From the NCBI GenBank assembly GCA_017534885.1, contig JAFXVR010000018.1, positions 62,001-126,000 on the forward strand: a stretch of 64,000 bases of DNA. The letters are read 5' to 3'. Shown here in pieces: positions 17,280-25,251 of this stretch (position 1 is the stretch's first letter; every line of letters begins with the position of its first letter). The notes under the pieces are model-generated. The model made no database searches, was not told where the DNA came from, and saw only the letters and a list, made by a program, of their open reading frames with translations. Source of the DNA: Clostridia bacterium (GTDB lineage Bacteria; Bacillota; Clostridia; Christensenellales; Aristaeellaceae). A program made the translations under genes and the position numbers.

Positions 17280-17401
17280 AACCATACTGTATCATGATCA
17301 AAGGCAACATCAATTCTCGTTAAACCATCCTGTGTCTGATAGATGATCATCTCTGACTGATTGTTCATGCGGAACCTCCCGAATCAATCTGCTGCCCCCT
17401 C

Positions 17402-19009
17402 CTACTGCACCATCACATTCTCCGCCCCGAACGTCGCCCGGAGCTGCTCGATGGTGTCCTCGCTGCCGGCTTTGGTCTCGGCGGGGGGCTCCTGCTGGAG
17501 GATTTCCACCCGGGCGGGGGCGCCGGAGATTTCGGTGAGGAGATCGCCGATGAGCTTCACCTTCTCGGGCTTGCTGACCTGGCCGGCCAGGAAGGCGGAC
17601 TCGGGATTGCAGACCCAGCGGTAGACGCCGCCGGCGCAGGAGGCCAGGCGGCCCTTGGTCAGGCAGGCGAAGGCGAGGGTGTCGGCGGTTTTGAGGCGGT
17701 TCAGCAGCTCTTTCCACACATCGCTGCTGACGGCCTTTTTCGGCTTGTCGGCGGGCTTTTGCGCGGCGGGGGCTTCGGCGGGTTCGGGGGATGGGACGTC
17801 AGCAGAGGCGGAAGAGGGGGCGGCTGGCACAAAGGCGCCGCTGGCCAGCTGGCTTTTGAGGCGATTCAGCTGAAGCTCCATCTCGCCCAGGCGCTCCTGC
17901 AGGGCGGCGGTGTCCGTCTCCTGGGTGCGCAGGCAGGCCCGGAGGGCGGCGTTTTCCAGCACGATCCGGGGCGAGGACGCGCCGCGCAGGCTGCCGTCCA
18001 CGGCCATGAAGATTTCCAGCATGCGGATGAGGCGCAGCTCAGTAAAGCCCTCCGCCTGTTCCAGACAGCGGCGGGCGGTCTCGTCGCCCACCTCCAGCAG
18101 GTCGGCGGCCTCGTCGGGGCAGGCCTTGGCGATGAGCAGGGAGCGCAGGTGCTGGCAGAGCTCCCGGGCAAAGACCGCCGGATCGCGGCCGGCGCGCATG
18201 ACCTCGTCGATGCGGGCGAAGAGGGCCGCCGCGTCCCCGGCTTCCAGCGCCCGGGTGAAATCAAAGAGGAAATCGCTGCCGCTGGTGCCCAGGGCTTCCC
18301 GCACCAGCTCCGCCGTGACCGCCTTGCCCGCGCCGATGCACAGGTCCAGCAGGGAGAGGGCGTCGCGCATGCCGCCTTCCGCCGCCCGGGCGATCATCAT
18401 CAGCGCCTCGTCGGTGGCCTCCGCGCCCTCGCCGTCGGCGGCCTCCCGCAGCCGGCCCGCGATCTGGGCGGCGGGGATGCGGCCGAAGTCAAAGCGCTGG
18501 CACCGGCTGAGGATGGTGGCCGGCAGGCGCTGGGGATCGGTGGTGGCCAGGATGAAGACCACGTGGGCCGGGGGCTCCTCGAGGGTCTTCAGCAGCGCGT
18601 TAAAAGCCGCCGGCGAGAGCATGTGCACCTCGTCGATGATATAGACCTTGTAATGGCCGTACTGGGGCGGGTACTTGACGTTCTCCCGCAGCTCCCGCAC
18701 CTCGTCCACGCCGTTGTTGGAGGCCGCGTCGATCTCAACGACATCCAGGCTTTCGTCCTTGAGCAGCCTCTGGCAGCTGGGGCATTCCCCGCAGGCGTCC
18801 CCGTCCACCGGGCGCTCGCAATTGATGGCCCGGGCGAGGATCTTGGCCGCGGAGGTCTTGCCCGTGCCGCGGCTGCCGCAGAACAGGTAGGCGTGGGCGA
18901 TGCGGCCCGAGGTCACCTGGTTGCGCAGGGTTCCGATGACCGTTTCCTGGCCCACCATGCCGGAGAAGCCGACGGGGCGCCATTGGCGGTAAAGGGCCTG
19001 ATAGGCCAT
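17402..19009 (-). CDS. dnaX: DNA polymerase III subunit gamma/tau
   Basis: The 535-residue clamp-loader ATPase loads the beta clamp during replication. It has Walker A GSRGTGKTS at about residues 45-53, a zinc module (Cys64 and C-x-x-C-x-x-C at about 73-79), DEVHML, an SRC sensor motif and a long C-terminal tau-like part with a proline/alanine-rich linker (about 385-430). GAGGTG precedes the ATG. It is the third gene of the cysS-comEA-dnaX run; only 9 bases separate it from comEA. The usual clostridial partner genes after dnaX are missing; a disrupted RhuM gene follows instead. Confidence 0.95.
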   Translation of the reverse strand: MAYQALYRQWRPVGFSGMVGQETVIGTLRNQVTSGRIAHAYLFCGSRGTGKTSAAKILARAINCERPVDGDACGECPSCQRLLKDESLDVVEIDAASNNGVDEVRELRENVKYPPQYGHYKVYIIDEVHMLSPAAFNALLKTLEEPPAHVVFILATTDPQRLPATILSRCQRFDFGRIPAAQIAGRLREAADGEGAEATDEALMMIARAAEGGMRDALSLLDLCIGAGKAVTAELVREALGTSGSDFLFDFTRALEAGDAAALFARIDEVMRAGRDPAVFARELCQHLRSLLIAKACPDEAADLLEVGDETARRCLEQAEGFTELRLIRMLEIFMAVDGSLRGASSPRIVLENAALRACLRTQETDTAALQERLGEMELQLNRLKSQLASGAFVPAAPSSASADVPSPEPAEAPAAQKPADKPKKAVSSDVWKELLNRLKTADTLAFACLTKGRLASCAGGVYRWVCNPESAFLAGQVSKPEKVKLIGDLLTEISGAPARVEILQQEPPAETKAGSEDTIEQLRATFGAENVMVQ

Positions 19010-19018
19010 GGGATCACC

Positions 19019-19396
19019 TCACGGTACACTCATATCCAGCCAGTCCCGGAACCCTTCCAGCTTTTTGATCCCGATGCCCTTGACGCTCAGCAGGTCTTCG
19101 GGCATGCGGAAGGGGCCGTTGGCTTCGCGCTCGTCGATGATGGCCTGGGCAATGGTTTCGCCCACGCCGGGCAGCTCGGTCAGCTCATAGAGATCGGCGG
19201 TGTTGACGGCGATGGTGCCGCTGGGCAGGCTCAGAGGCGCGGCCTCATAGGGGCGGCCGGCGCCCTGAAGGCTCAGACCCGGCGACGTGCGGCCTGTAAG
19301 GGGCAAAGCCGAAGAGAGGGTCAGCGCCAGGCTCAGGGCGGTGAGGCTGAGGCTCAAAATCGTCAGCGCCGAGGCGATCAGCCGCCGGGCCTTCAT
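19019..19396 (-). CDS. ComEA-like helix-hairpin-helix protein
   Basis: The 125-residue protein has an N-terminal hydrophobic segment (residues about 8-32) that would anchor it in or export it across the membrane, followed by a helix-hairpin-helix domain of the ComEA type: INTAD-like VNTADLYELTELPGVG and IGIKKLEGFRDWL. ComEA binds incoming double-stranded DNA during transformation. It is shorter than Bacillus ComEA (about 205 residues), lacking the middle region. Its start overlaps the cysS stop by 4 bases, so the genes are translationally coupled. ComEC is not in the window, so a role in DNA uptake is inference. Confidence 0.8.
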   Translation of the reverse strand: MKARRLIASALTILSLSLTALSLALTLSSALPLTGRTSPGLSLQGAGRPYEAAPLSLPSGTIAVNTADLYELTELPGVGETIAQAIIDEREANGPFRMPEDLLSVKGIGIKKLEGFRDWLDMSVP

Positions 19397-20799
19397 ACCT
19401 GCCTGCGGATCTTCTGACCCTGGGGCGTGTCCTCAAGGATGTAGCCCGCGGCCTTGATCTGATCCCGCAGCTCGTCGGAACGCTTCCAGTTCTTGTTCCT
19501 GCGCGCCTCGGCCCGCTCGTCCGCCATGCGCTGAATCTCCTCGGGCAGGGCGTCGGCTTCCTTCTGCACCAGGCCGAGAACGTCCGTCAGGGCTTTGAAG
19601 CTCTTCAGGGCGGCTTCCACCGCGCCCTTCGCCGAGGCGGCGTTCAGGCTGGAATTGGCGTCCCGCACCAGCTCAAAGATCGCGCCGATGGCATCCGCCG
19701 TGTTCAGGTCGTCGTCCATGGCGTCGTCAAAGCGCTTCTCATAGTCCTTCAGCCGGGCGGTGAAAGCCTCCTCCTCAGCCGTCAGCGGCCTCTCTTCCGC
19801 CTTTTCCAGGAGGAAGCGCAGCTGATCCCGGGCGGTGTAGAGCCGGGTGAGGGAGGCGTGGGCGTTCTTGATCTGGTCGGGGAAGAAATCGATGGGGCTG
19901 CGGTAGTGGGCCGAGAGCATGAACATCCGCACGGCCTCCAGGTCATAGGTGCCGGAGATATCGCGGATGGTGAAGAAATTGCCCTCGGACTTGGCCATCT
20001 TTTTCCCGTCCACGTTGATGAAGCCGTTGTGCATCCAGTAGCGGACATAGGGCTTGCCGGTGGCGCCCTCGGACTGGGCGATCTCGTTCTCGTGGTGGGG
20101 GAAGAGCAGATCCTTGCCGCCGCAGTGGATGTCAAAGGTCTCGCCCAGGTAGTTCATGGACATGGCCGAGCACTCGATGTGCCAGCCGGGCCGGCCAAGA
20201 CCCCAGGGGCTCTCCCAGGCGGGCTCGCCGGGCTTCTGCGCCTTCCACAGCGCGAAGTCCGCCGGGTTCTCCTTGTCGGTCTCCACGTCCAGCCGCTCGG
20301 ACGCGCCGAAGGCCCGCTCCTCCATCTTCTGCCCGGAGAGCTTGCCGTAGCCCGGGAAGGAGGACACCCGGTAGTACACATCGCCCGTGGAGCCCTGATA
20401 GGCGTGGCCGCTGTCCATCAGCCGCTGAATCAGGGCGATGATCTGCTGAATGTGCTCCGTGGCCTTGGGATGCACCGTGGCCGGGCGGATGCCCAGGGCC
20501 TTCGCGTCCTTGTAATACTCGGCGATGAAGCGCTCGCCCAGCTCCTTCACGGTGATGCCCTCCTGGTTGGCCCGGCGGATCATCTTGTCGTCAATGTCGG
20601 TGAAGTTCTGCACAAAGGTCACGTCATAGCCCTCGCGCTCCAGCTGCCGCCGAAGCACGTCAAAGGTGATGAAGGGCCGGGCGTTGCCGATGTGGAAATA
20701 ATCGTAAACCGTGGGGCCGCAGGCGTAAATGCCCACCTTTCCTTCGTGCAGGGGCACAAAGGGCTCCTTGGTGCGGGTGAGGCTGTTGTAAATGACCAT
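19393..20799 (-). CDS. cysS: Cysteinyl-tRNA synthetase
   Basis: The 468-residue class I synthetase charges tRNA-Cys. It has the HIGH-type FHIGNARPF motif, the zinc and cysteine-binding residues ([18 protein letters not shown]) and the KMSKS-type KKMAKSEGN. Length is normal for the family. It is the first gene of the minus-strand operon with comEA and dnaX; no T-box leader is visible in the short 5' region. Confidence 0.96.
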   Translation of the reverse strand: MVIYNSLTRTKEPFVPLHEGKVGIYACGPTVYDYFHIGNARPFITFDVLRRQLEREGYDVTFVQNFTDIDDKMIRRANQEGITVKELGERFIAEYYKDAKALGIRPATVHPKATEHIQQIIALIQRLMDSGHAYQGSTGDVYYRVSSFPGYGKLSGQKMEERAFGASERLDVETDKENPADFALWKAQKPGEPAWESPWGLGRPGWHIECSAMSMNYLGETFDIHCGGKDLLFPHHENEIAQSEGATGKPYVRYWMHNGFINVDGKKMAKSEGNFFTIRDISGTYDLEAVRMFMLSAHYRSPIDFFPDQIKNAHASLTRLYTARDQLRFLLEKAEERPLTAEEEAFTARLKDYEKRFDDAMDDDLNTADAIGAIFELVRDANSSLNAASAKGAVEAALKSFKALTDVLGLVQKEADALPEEIQRMADERAEARRNKNWKRSDELRDQIKAAGYILEDTPQGQKIRRQV

Positions 20800-20861
20800 A
20801 CCGGGCCACCGTCCTTTCGTCTGAAGGGATTCAGGAAAGAGATTCTTGGTATCTCACGCGC

Positions 20862-20890
20862 ATTATAGCAGAGATGCCGGGGAAAAGCAA
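20862..20890 (-). promoter_or_regulatory. Promoter of the cysS-comEA-dnaX operon
   Basis: On the minus strand TTGCTT (20885-20890) and a perfect TATAAT (20862-20867) are 17 bases apart, about 62 bases before the cysS ATG. Confidence 0.75.
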
Positions 20891-20897
20891 ACGGGGA

Positions 20898-21170
20898 TCA
20901 TAGGAAAGCATGACCTTCCGGGAAATACATGCCGCTGACAGGCTTGATCCGGTTGACTGAGCCGGTTTCCACCCGCTCCAGCGCCCCATCGTGATACCTG
21001 TAGGTCTCCAGCGCCTTGATCGGGTAATCCTGAAGAGCCTGATTGCCATAGCCAAAGTCAATATAGAAGACCTTGGGCGGCGTGCCGTAATATGCGTCCG
21101 CCGGAACGCCCGCGATTTCATCGAGCATCTCCGTACAGATGCTGAACAGCTGTTTTTTGAGGGAGTCCAT
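20898..21170 (-). CDS. Small protein of unknown function
   Basis: A 90-residue frame starting MDSLKKQLFSICTEM and containing KVFYIDFGYGNQALQDYP. I do not recognise the family. It is acidic and soluble-looking, with no signal peptide or membrane segment. A longer in-frame start exists at 21239, but that lies at the predicted -10 region, so the ATG at 21170 is preferred. A promoter is visible upstream and the stop lies just upstream of the cysS promoter. Confidence 0.6.
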   Translation of the reverse strand: MDSLKKQLFSICTEMLDEIAGVPADAYYGTPPKVFYIDFGYGNQALQDYPIKALETYRYHDGALERVETGSVNRIKPVSGMYFPEGHAFL

Positions 21171-21227
21171 GTGCCGCGCCGCCCTTTCTGCCTCCCATAT
21201 TCCAGGCGCCTTTTCCGCGCCGTCCCC

Positions 21228-21256
21228 ATCATACCACACCGCCGCAAAGCCCGCAA
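21228..21256 (-). promoter_or_regulatory. Promoter of the small gene at 20898
   Basis: Minus-strand TTGCGG (21251-21256), 17 bases, TATGAT (21228-21233), 58 bases before the ATG at 21170. Confidence 0.6.
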
Positions 21257-21413
21257 TGGATCGGTATTATACAGCGCCCCGCGGTATCCCGGTTTCCGCC
21301 TCACGTGAGACACTCCCCAAAACCCCGGCAGCGCTTCATGGATGAAGGCTGGCCGTGGGTGAGGCGGGGATGATGGGGAGCGGGAAACCGGGATTTACAG
21401 CGCTTCAAACCTT

Positions 21414-21533
21414 GATTCGGATGTCAAAAGGCCGCTTTCATGAACTGAGCCACGACTGGTTGTGGAAGACAGCGGAAATCACCACAACCAGTCGTGGCTC
21501 TAAGGTTGAAAGCGCCCTTTTGTCACCCTTACC
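21414..21533 (+). repeat. 120-bp palindromic repeat, full copy
   Basis: A full 120-base copy almost identical to the one at 41235. I see no clear target duplication here (AAACCTT on the left, AGCTTTA on the right). It lies just beyond the 3' end of the acetyltransferase gene. Confidence 0.95.
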
Positions 21534-21572
21534 AGCTTTACTCTCCAAATCCGGATTTGCCGGTATAATCGT

Positions 21573-22139
21573 TCAGTTTATCCTTGCATAATCTTCTCTA
21601 AGCATACCGTAAATGTTATAGTCACAGTAGACCGAAACCATTTTGCCCTGTCGGATTGTCCCCTCTTTGATGAACCCACACCGCTCCAGCACCTTGTTTG
21701 AAGCAATATTCCTTACATCGGCACGTCCATTCAGCCGCTCCATTTCCGTCTTTTCAAATATGAACCGTATGACTTCCTTCAGTGCTTCTGTCGTAATTCC
21801 CTTATTCCAGTATTCAGGATGAATACGATACCCTATATCGCCCATCCTCGAATTCTGTATATCAAATACTTCAATCATTCCAATAACAGTGTTTGTTTCT
21901 TTCAAAACAATCCCCCAGTTAAAGTCTGGTGAAGGCTTTCTTTTCACCCAAGGGCGAGCGTCAATAAACATCAATTCCGGATTTTTCTCACTTTTACTGG
22001 CCTTTCGTCCCCAATAGGTATAAATTTCATCTCTCCCCAGCCATTCTTTCAAATCTGGTACATCTGCTTCGTCAAGAGGTCTGATCATCAGCCTGTTAGT
22101 TTCAAGGACAGGTTTATCTGTTTCGTAATCCTTTAACAT
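21573..22139 (-). CDS. GNAT-family N-acetyltransferase (RimJ/RimL-like)
   Basis: The 188-residue protein matches Acetyltransf_3 (RimJ/RimL-like) enzymes, which transfer an acetyl group from acetyl-CoA to amino groups of proteins or small molecules. Visible features are the N-terminal ETNRLMIRPLDEADVPDL strand-helix, the IGYRIHPEYWNKGITTEAL acetyl-CoA binding segment and NIASNKVLERCGF near the end. I chose the ATG at 22139 because GGAGGCAC lies directly upstream; longer in-frame starts lack a site. Base composition is clearly A+T-richer than the neighbours and the gene is bracketed by two same-orientation 120-bp repeats, both hints of acquisition. Confidence 0.85.
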   Translation of the reverse strand: MLKDYETDKPVLETNRLMIRPLDEADVPDLKEWLGRDEIYTYWGRKASKSEKNPELMFIDARPWVKRKPSPDFNWGIVLKETNTVIGMIEVFDIQNSRMGDIGYRIHPEYWNKGITTEALKEVIRFIFEKTEMERLNGRADVRNIASNKVLERCGFIKEGTIRQGKMVSVYCDYNIYGMLREDYARIN

Positions 22140-22266
22140 GGTGCCTCCATCATATTCATGTTTTCTGCCTCCCGGAAAATCCCAATTGCCAGGCCGGGGC
22201 TCACAGCCATAATTCTGCCATTCCCCCCGAATCTCCTGCACTCAACATTTTTCAGTATTCATTATT

Positions 22267-22386
22267 GATTCGGATGTCAAAAGGCCGCTTTCATGAACTG
22301 AGCCACGACTGGTTGTGGAAGACAGCGGAAATCACCACAACCAGTCGTGGCTCCAAGGTTGAAAGCGCCCTTTTGTCACCCTTACC
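22267..22386 (+). repeat. 120-bp palindromic repeat, full copy with flanking direct repeat
   Basis: A full 120-base copy. AGTATTCATT occurs at 22254-22263 on the left, separated from the element by 3 bases, and at 22387-22396 on the right. It lies upstream of the acetyltransferase gene. The 22140-22656 spacer otherwise contains the promoter at 22515 and low-complexity CTTCAACC words. Confidence 0.95.
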
Positions 22387-22514
22387 AGTATTCATTCAAA
22401 TGTCCTTCTGCGTCTCGCAAAGCTGCTTCCCCCGTCACCCCGCTTTAAGGGGCTATGGCGCCGTGGACGGCGCCGCTGCAGGGAATCACGCGCTCCGGAA
22501 GCAGCTCCCCCCCG

Positions 22515-22544
22515 TTGACACCCCAATCCCCCCTTTGCTATAAT
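22515..22544 (+). promoter_or_regulatory. Promoter of the GH112 phosphorylase gene
   Basis: TTGACA (22515-22520) and TATAAT (22539-22544), both perfect, with an 18-base spacer, 113 bases before the ATG. The leader contains word-like CTTCAACC tracts and AGCTAAAAGCT. Confidence 0.75.
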
Positions 22545-22656
22545 GCAATCAGCATTTTACGCACCATACCTCCAACCTTCAACCTCCAACCTTCAACCTG
22601 CAGCAGCAACCCCGCTGACAGCTAAAAGCTAAAAGCTCACACCAAGGAGGCCCGCC

Positions 22657-24807
22657 ATGCTGAACACAGCCACCACCGGTTCCTTCACCCTGCCCGGGGA
22701 GGCGGGGTATGAACAGCTGACCCTCGAACTGGCGCGGCGCTGGGGCGCTGACGTCATCCGGGACTCGGACGGGACCAGGCTCTCGGAGGAGATCACCCGG
22801 GCTGGGTACCGCATCTATTCCACCATCTGCGTCATCCGGGAGCACAACGCCTTCGCGGAAGCGCACCCGGACGCCCAGCAGCAGTGCTTTCTGTCCTCCG
22901 AGCCGGTGATGGCTGAGGGGGAAACGGCCGCGCTGCCGCTGATGGCCGGGTATTTTGACGAGCAGTTTGCCGTCAACGACAGCCCGGAGGCCCTTTGCTG
23001 GTGGCAGGTCTGGGACCGCACAGCCCAGAGGGAAGTGCCCCGGGAGCAGTGGGCTTACGCGGACGGGCAGGTCACGGTGCGCGGCGCGCTGCCCTTCCAC
23101 CGCTACACCTGCTCCTTCCTGGCCTGGCGCGTGTGGGAAGAGATCAACATGTACAACCACACCACCAACCACTGGACCAGCGAACACCTGCGCCAGCTGG
23201 ATCCCCGCCACCCCGCGGCCTGGGACTACCTGCTGCGGTACATGGATGACTGGTGCGCGGCCAATCCCCGGACCGATGTCATCCGCCTGACCTCTCTGTT
23301 CTACAACTTTGTGTGGATCTTCGGCGACGACCTGCGCCGGCGCAGCCGCTTCACCGACTGGGCGAGCTACGACTTCACCGTGTCGCCCGCGGCGCTGACC
23401 GCCTTTGAAAAAGAATACGGCTACCATCTGACGGCGGAGGACTTCATTCAGAAGGGCCTGCTCCAGCCGACCCACCGGGTGCCCACCCCGGCCAAGCGGG
23501 ACTGGATGGCCTTCATCCAGCGCTTTGTGGCGGAGAAGGCCCGGGCGCTGGTGGACATCATCCACCGTCACGGCAAGCAGGCCTATGTCTTCTATGACGA
23601 CTCCTGGGTGGGCATGGAGCCTTGGGGCGAACATTTCGCGTCCATCGGCTTTGACGGGCTGATCAAGTGCGTGTTCTCCGGCTTTGAGGTGCGGCTCTGC
23701 GCCGGGGCGGAGGTGCCCGTGCACGAGCTCCGGCTTCACCCCTACCTGTTCCCGGTGGGGCTGGGCGGCCTGCCCACCTTTTCCGAGGGCGGTCATCCCG
23801 AAGCGGACGCCCTGCGGGACTGGCGGCGGGTGCGCCGGGCGCTGCTGCGGCAGTGCGTCGACCGCATCGGCCTGGGCGGCTATCTCCACCTGACCCGGGG
23901 CTTCGACGCCTATGTGGACACGGTGGAGCGCATCGCGGGCGAGTTCCGGCAGTTGAAGGCCCTCCACGCCGCGGGCGCGCCGGAAACCCTGCCCATCCGG
24001 GTGGCCGTGCTGCACACCTGGGGCCGCCTGCGCTCCTGGACCCTCTCCGGGCACTTCCACGAGACGTACATGCACACGCTGATTCACATCAACGAAGCCT
24101 TGGCCGGTCTGCCGGTGGAGGTGAAGTATCTCTCCTTTGAGGAGGCTGAAGACGGCGCGCTGGACGGCTTTGACGCGGTCATCAGCGCGGGTGAAAAGGG
24201 CGATGCCTGGTCCGGCGGGGACGCCTGGCGCTCAGAAAAGCTGGTGACCGCCCTGACCCGCTTCGCCCATGAGGGCGGCTGTGTGATCGGGGTGGGCGCG
24301 CCCTCCGCGGTGGACGGCTATGACACCCTGCTCCGCCTGGCGCCCATCCTCGGCGTGGACATCGACGAGGGCCAGTACGCCTGCCACGCGCCCTGGCTCT
24401 TCGACGAGGAACCCGATCCCCGCCTGACCCCCGCCGCCCGGGCCCTGCCCGCCCATCCCGGCGTGCGCCTGACCGACGGCAGGGCGAAGGTGCTCTGCGC
24501 GGAAAACGGCCTGCCCAAGCTGACCCTTCACCCCTTCGGAAAGGGCTTGGGCATCTACCTCAGCGGCTTTGCCGTCAGCCCGGAGAGCGCCCGCCTCCTG
24601 CTGGAGCTCCTCCTCACCGCCCGTCCCGAAGCCGGACGCGCCTGGCTCACCGACACCCCCCTGGCCGAGGCCGCCTACTACCCCGCCGCTCATGCCCTCG
24701 CCGTGGCCAGCCTGAGCGATTCCCCCCTGACCGTCACCGTGAATGAGCCCGAAGCCCCCCTGACCCTGAATCTGGCCCCGCTGGAACTGAAGCTGGTGGA
24801 GAAGTGA
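22657..24807 (+). CDS. GH112 beta-galactoside phosphorylase (lacto-N-biose/galacto-N-biose type)
   Basis: The 716-residue protein matches glycoside hydrolase family 112, which cleaves beta-1,3-galactosyl-N-acetylhexosamines (or beta-1,4-galactosyl-rhamnose) with phosphate to galactose-1-phosphate. Characteristic blocks are INMYNHTTNHWT, VIRLTSLFYNFVWIFGDD, the WASYDFTVSP segment, AYVFYDDSWVGMEP and GFDGLIKCVFSGFEVR. There is no signal peptide, as expected for a cytoplasmic enzyme fed by a transporter. AAGGAGG precedes the ATG. The exact acceptor cannot be decided by eye. No galactoside transporter or galT lies next to it, though a sugar ABC operon is present at 44.7-50 kb. Confidence 0.88.
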   Translation: MLNTATTGSFTLPGEAGYEQLTLELARRWGADVIRDSDGTRLSEEITRAGYRIYSTICVIREHNAFAEAHPDAQQQCFLSSEPVMAEGETAALPLMAGYFDEQFAVNDSPEALCWWQVWDRTAQREVPREQWAYADGQVTVRGALPFHRYTCSFLAWRVWEEINMYNHTTNHWTSEHLRQLDPRHPAAWDYLLRYMDDWCAANPRTDVIRLTSLFYNFVWIFGDDLRRRSRFTDWASYDFTVSPAALTAFEKEYGYHLTAEDFIQKGLLQPTHRVPTPAKRDWMAFIQRFVAEKARALVDIIHRHGKQAYVFYDDSWVGMEPWGEHFASIGFDGLIKCVFSGFEVRLCAGAEVPVHELRLHPYLFPVGLGGLPTFSEGGHPEADALRDWRRVRRALLRQCVDRIGLGGYLHLTRGFDAYVDTVERIAGEFRQLKALHAAGAPETLPIRVAVLHTWGRLRSWTLSGHFHETYMHTLIHINEALAGLPVEVKYLSFEEAEDGALDGFDAVISAGEKGDAWSGGDAWRSEKLVTALTRFAHEGGCVIGVGAPSAVDGYDTLLRLAPILGVDIDEGQYACHAPWLFDEEPDPRLTPAARALPAHPGVRLTDGRAKVLCAENGLPKLTLHPFGKGLGIYLSGFAVSPESARLLLELLLTARPEAGRAWLTDTPLAEAAYYPAAHALAVASLSDSPLTVTVNEPEAPLTLNLAPLELKLVEK

Positions 24808-25083
24808 CATTGCCTCAGCCATACTGAAGCAGTCGCAAGACCTGCGCAGCGTTCAAGGAGGTTTCGCGCCTGCGGGGGTTATCACCCAATTCCTCACTGA
24901 AATCCAGCCAAAGGGCAGGATTTCCGGGCGTTCGGAATCCAGGGGGGCTTTGCCTATTCAACGCTTGTCCCGCTCTGAAGGTCGCCACTGGCGACGCGCG
25001 GGACTGCGCGCCCCCCTGGACCCCCTTCGCGCCCTCCGTTGCGGAGCGCTTTCAAGGGTCAGCAGCCCACGGCTCGCCCCCGG

Positions 25084-25224
25084 CCCTCCGCAGGAGCGTC
25101 TTTCAAGAGGGTCTGAGGGACGCTTTCCCGCGGAAAGCGTCCCCCAGTCGGTAACTATATAAATACCTCCCCCTTCCCCCGCCGCAGCGGGGGAAGGGGG
25201 CCGGGGGGGGATGGGGGAACCCCC
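25084..25224 (-). repeat. Dispersed hairpin-module repeat (copy 2) in the GH112-ligase spacer
   Basis: The 444-base spacer 24808-25251 holds no gene. It carries, in reverse order and orientation, the same modules as 5731-5925: the CTCCTGCGGAGGG motif, a 16-bp stem with one mismatch at 25113-25128/25132-25147 with outer CCCCCAG, the C-run/G-run hairpin and GGGGATGGGGGAACCCCC. Left of it (about 24940-25050) is a GGCGACC/GGTCGCCACTGGCGAC segment also found at 50868-50993. Confidence 0.7.
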
Positions 25225-25251
25225 GGCAGCGCCAGAAAGGAGCCCATCCAC

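Larger units (their letters stand above)
16824..17368 (-). pseudogene. RhuM-family protein, disrupted by repeats
   Basis: On the minus strand an ATG at 17366-17368 with a good GGGAGGT site starts MNNQSEMIIYQTQDG and continues to DHDTVW, the usual N-terminus of RhuM-family (virulence protein RhuM) proteins. The frame is broken by a 120-bp repeat at 17160-17279. Removing the repeat and one 6-bp duplication joins VW to LSLDQMAKLFQRDKSVISRH, exactly the continuation expected. Coding then runs to VEYYN, where a second repeat (16863-16980) interrupts it. A short island reading ATQFAIR beyond that may be a remnant, with a deletion. The rest is missing. Lower G+C than dnaX suggests acquired DNA. Confidence 0.85.

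Noticed and set aside
16589..17401. SRP RNA or other stable RNA next to dnaX
   Set aside because: The conserved SRP core and typical folds were not seen; the region is repeats and a RhuM pseudogene.
20800..20897. T-box riboswitch before cysS
   Set aside because: Only about 60 bases of leader separate promoter and ATG; no T-box sequence or terminator/antiterminator is visible.
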